Shown here in pieces: positions 63,330 through 64,000 of a stretch of 64,000 bases of DNA. The number at the start of each line of letters is the position of its first letter. Position 1 is the stretch's first letter. The notes beneath the pieces were generated by a model, which made no database searches, was not told the origin of the DNA, and worked only from the letters and a program-made list of their open reading frames with translations. The stretch is from Gautieria morchelliformis. Its lineage: Eukaryota > Basidiomycota > Agaricomycetes > Gomphales > Gomphaceae. A program made the translations under genes and the position numbers. The stretch is taken from the NCBI GenBank assembly GCA_015179125.1, contig WHVA01000110.1:186001-250000 (forward strand), read 5' to 3'.

Positions 63330-64000
63330 ATGGATCCAGACGATCGTCTTTGGAATATGGAGGAGGAACTGACGCGGAACCGGATGAAGACCGACACGAT
63401 TGAAACAGCCTTACAAGCGATTTTGGCTAAGTTAGATATTCCACAAAGTGGTGGAAATGAAATGCTGGACGATCCGGATTTCGGAAAAGCTGAAGTAGCG
63501 GAAGAGAGGGTCTCCGCGAAGTTGGCAAAGGTCAAACCCGCAACTCCAGCGGACTTTGACGGAGATCCGGAGAAGGGACGCGCATTCTTCAACACATGCA
63601 GCATCTACTTTGCAATTGTCGGAGACCTCTTTCCGAACGACCAGGCTCGGATTCACTGGGCATTGTCCTTTTTCAAGTCGGACCACGCAGCCCGTTTTGC
63701 AAACAAGGTGATCTGACATGAAGCAAAGGGCAAGGGGAACTACTTCTGGGACTGGGATGCCTTTGAGAAAACATCTTCCGACCAGTTCTGCCCGAAAAAC
63801 GAGCAGCTCACAGCCCTTACGAAGCTCGAGGGGACCAGCTGGTACCAGGCCAAGGATCCGGTCGATGACTACATTGATCACTTCCAGGAGCTCATCGACC
63901 TTGCGGAGTATGACGATGACAAGATGATCGTCATCAAATTCCGACGAGGACTTGATCCGACACTCCAGAACCAAGTTGCGCTGCTTGGGGATGGAGCTCC
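63330..64000 (+). pseudogene. Gypsy-3 copy B Gag, one in-frame stop
   Basis: It starts MDPDDRLWNMEEEL and follows copy A closely through YFAIVGDLFPND and ANKVI. It then has TGA at 63714-63716 where copy A has CGA (Arg). The frame continues open (HEAKGKGNYFWDWDAF ... LIDLAEYDDDKM) to the window end. Apart from this single C-to-T stop the visible gag is whole and lacks the LTR insertion of copy A. Confidence 0.85.

Larger units (their letters stand above)
62653..64000 (+). mobile_element. Gypsy-3 copy B, 5' part (continues past the window)
   Basis: A 5' LTR is followed by the gag leader and gag, in the opposite orientation to copy A. The rest of the element lies outside the window. Confidence 0.92.

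Noticed and set aside
1-64000. tRNA or rRNA genes
   Set aside because: Only the primer-binding sites resemble tRNA; I found no A/B box pair with a foldable cloverleaf and no rRNA-like stretch.

Overview
The window looks like a repeat-dense accessory block from a filamentous fungus, most likely a basidiomycete (Agaricomycetes). The reasons are Tad-like LINEs, Ty3/gypsy chromoviruses, Ty1/copia elements primed by an initiator-tRNA fragment, a PIF/Harbinger transposase relative, an F-box fragment with an N-terminal coiled coil, and introns of about 40-65 nt with GT..AG ends. I saw no intact conventional housekeeping gene. Nearly everything is a transposable element or a broken gene fragment between elements.

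Layout, left to right. 1-1.1 kb: a broken uncharacterised ORF followed by a possible polypurine tract and LTR start. 1.1-6.8 kb: LINE A on the minus strand, lacking its RNase H end and split by one solo copia LTR that itself carries a second one; both have perfect 5-bp target duplications. 6.9-8.8 kb: a LINE endonuclease fragment and a Harbinger transposase fragment. 8.8-13.4 kb: Gypsy-1 on the plus strand, with a -1 frameshift site between gag and pol and a large integrase deletion, followed by an unknown 5' gene fragment. 13.9-19.2 kb: copia-1 on the minus strand, with an intact 1414-residue polyprotein and LTRs that differ by one base. 21.0-30.0 kb: a solo LTR and then Gypsy-2, a decayed chromovirus that carries an intact, apparently spliced gene on the opposite strand. 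30.0-35.3 kb: copia-2, decayed, with a nested solo LTR. 36.0-42.6 kb: a gag remnant and LINE B, which is 5' truncated, ends in poly(A) and contains a solo Gypsy-3 LTR. 42.6-52.9 kb: unknown gene fragments, several tandem-repeat tracts and a solo LTR. 52.9-59.8 kb: Gypsy-3 copy A, with a 1401-codon pol ORF and a Gypsy-2 solo LTR inside gag. 59.8-62.6 kb: an orphan exon and an F-box-like pseudogene. 62.7 kb to the end: the start of Gypsy-3 copy B.

The strongest candidate for something undescribed is in Gypsy-2. Its antisense gene (22890-24149) predicts a coiled-coil protein with a perfect Zn2Cys6-type cysteine spacing. Directly upstream, in the U3 of the neighbouring LTR, are eight same-strand CGG triplets in 70 bp, the triplet that Zn2Cys6 proteins classically bind. 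The same U3 lies upstream of gag-pol in the other LTR. This suggests, as inference, that the retrotransposon carries its own regulator, expressed convergently to gag-pol.

The nesting gives a relative history: the LINEs and copia-2 are old hosts of later insertions, Gypsy-2 LTRs landed in Gypsy-3, and copia-1 is the youngest element here. Many breaks are single-base indels or C-to-T stops, so some decay is biological while some indels could be assembly error.
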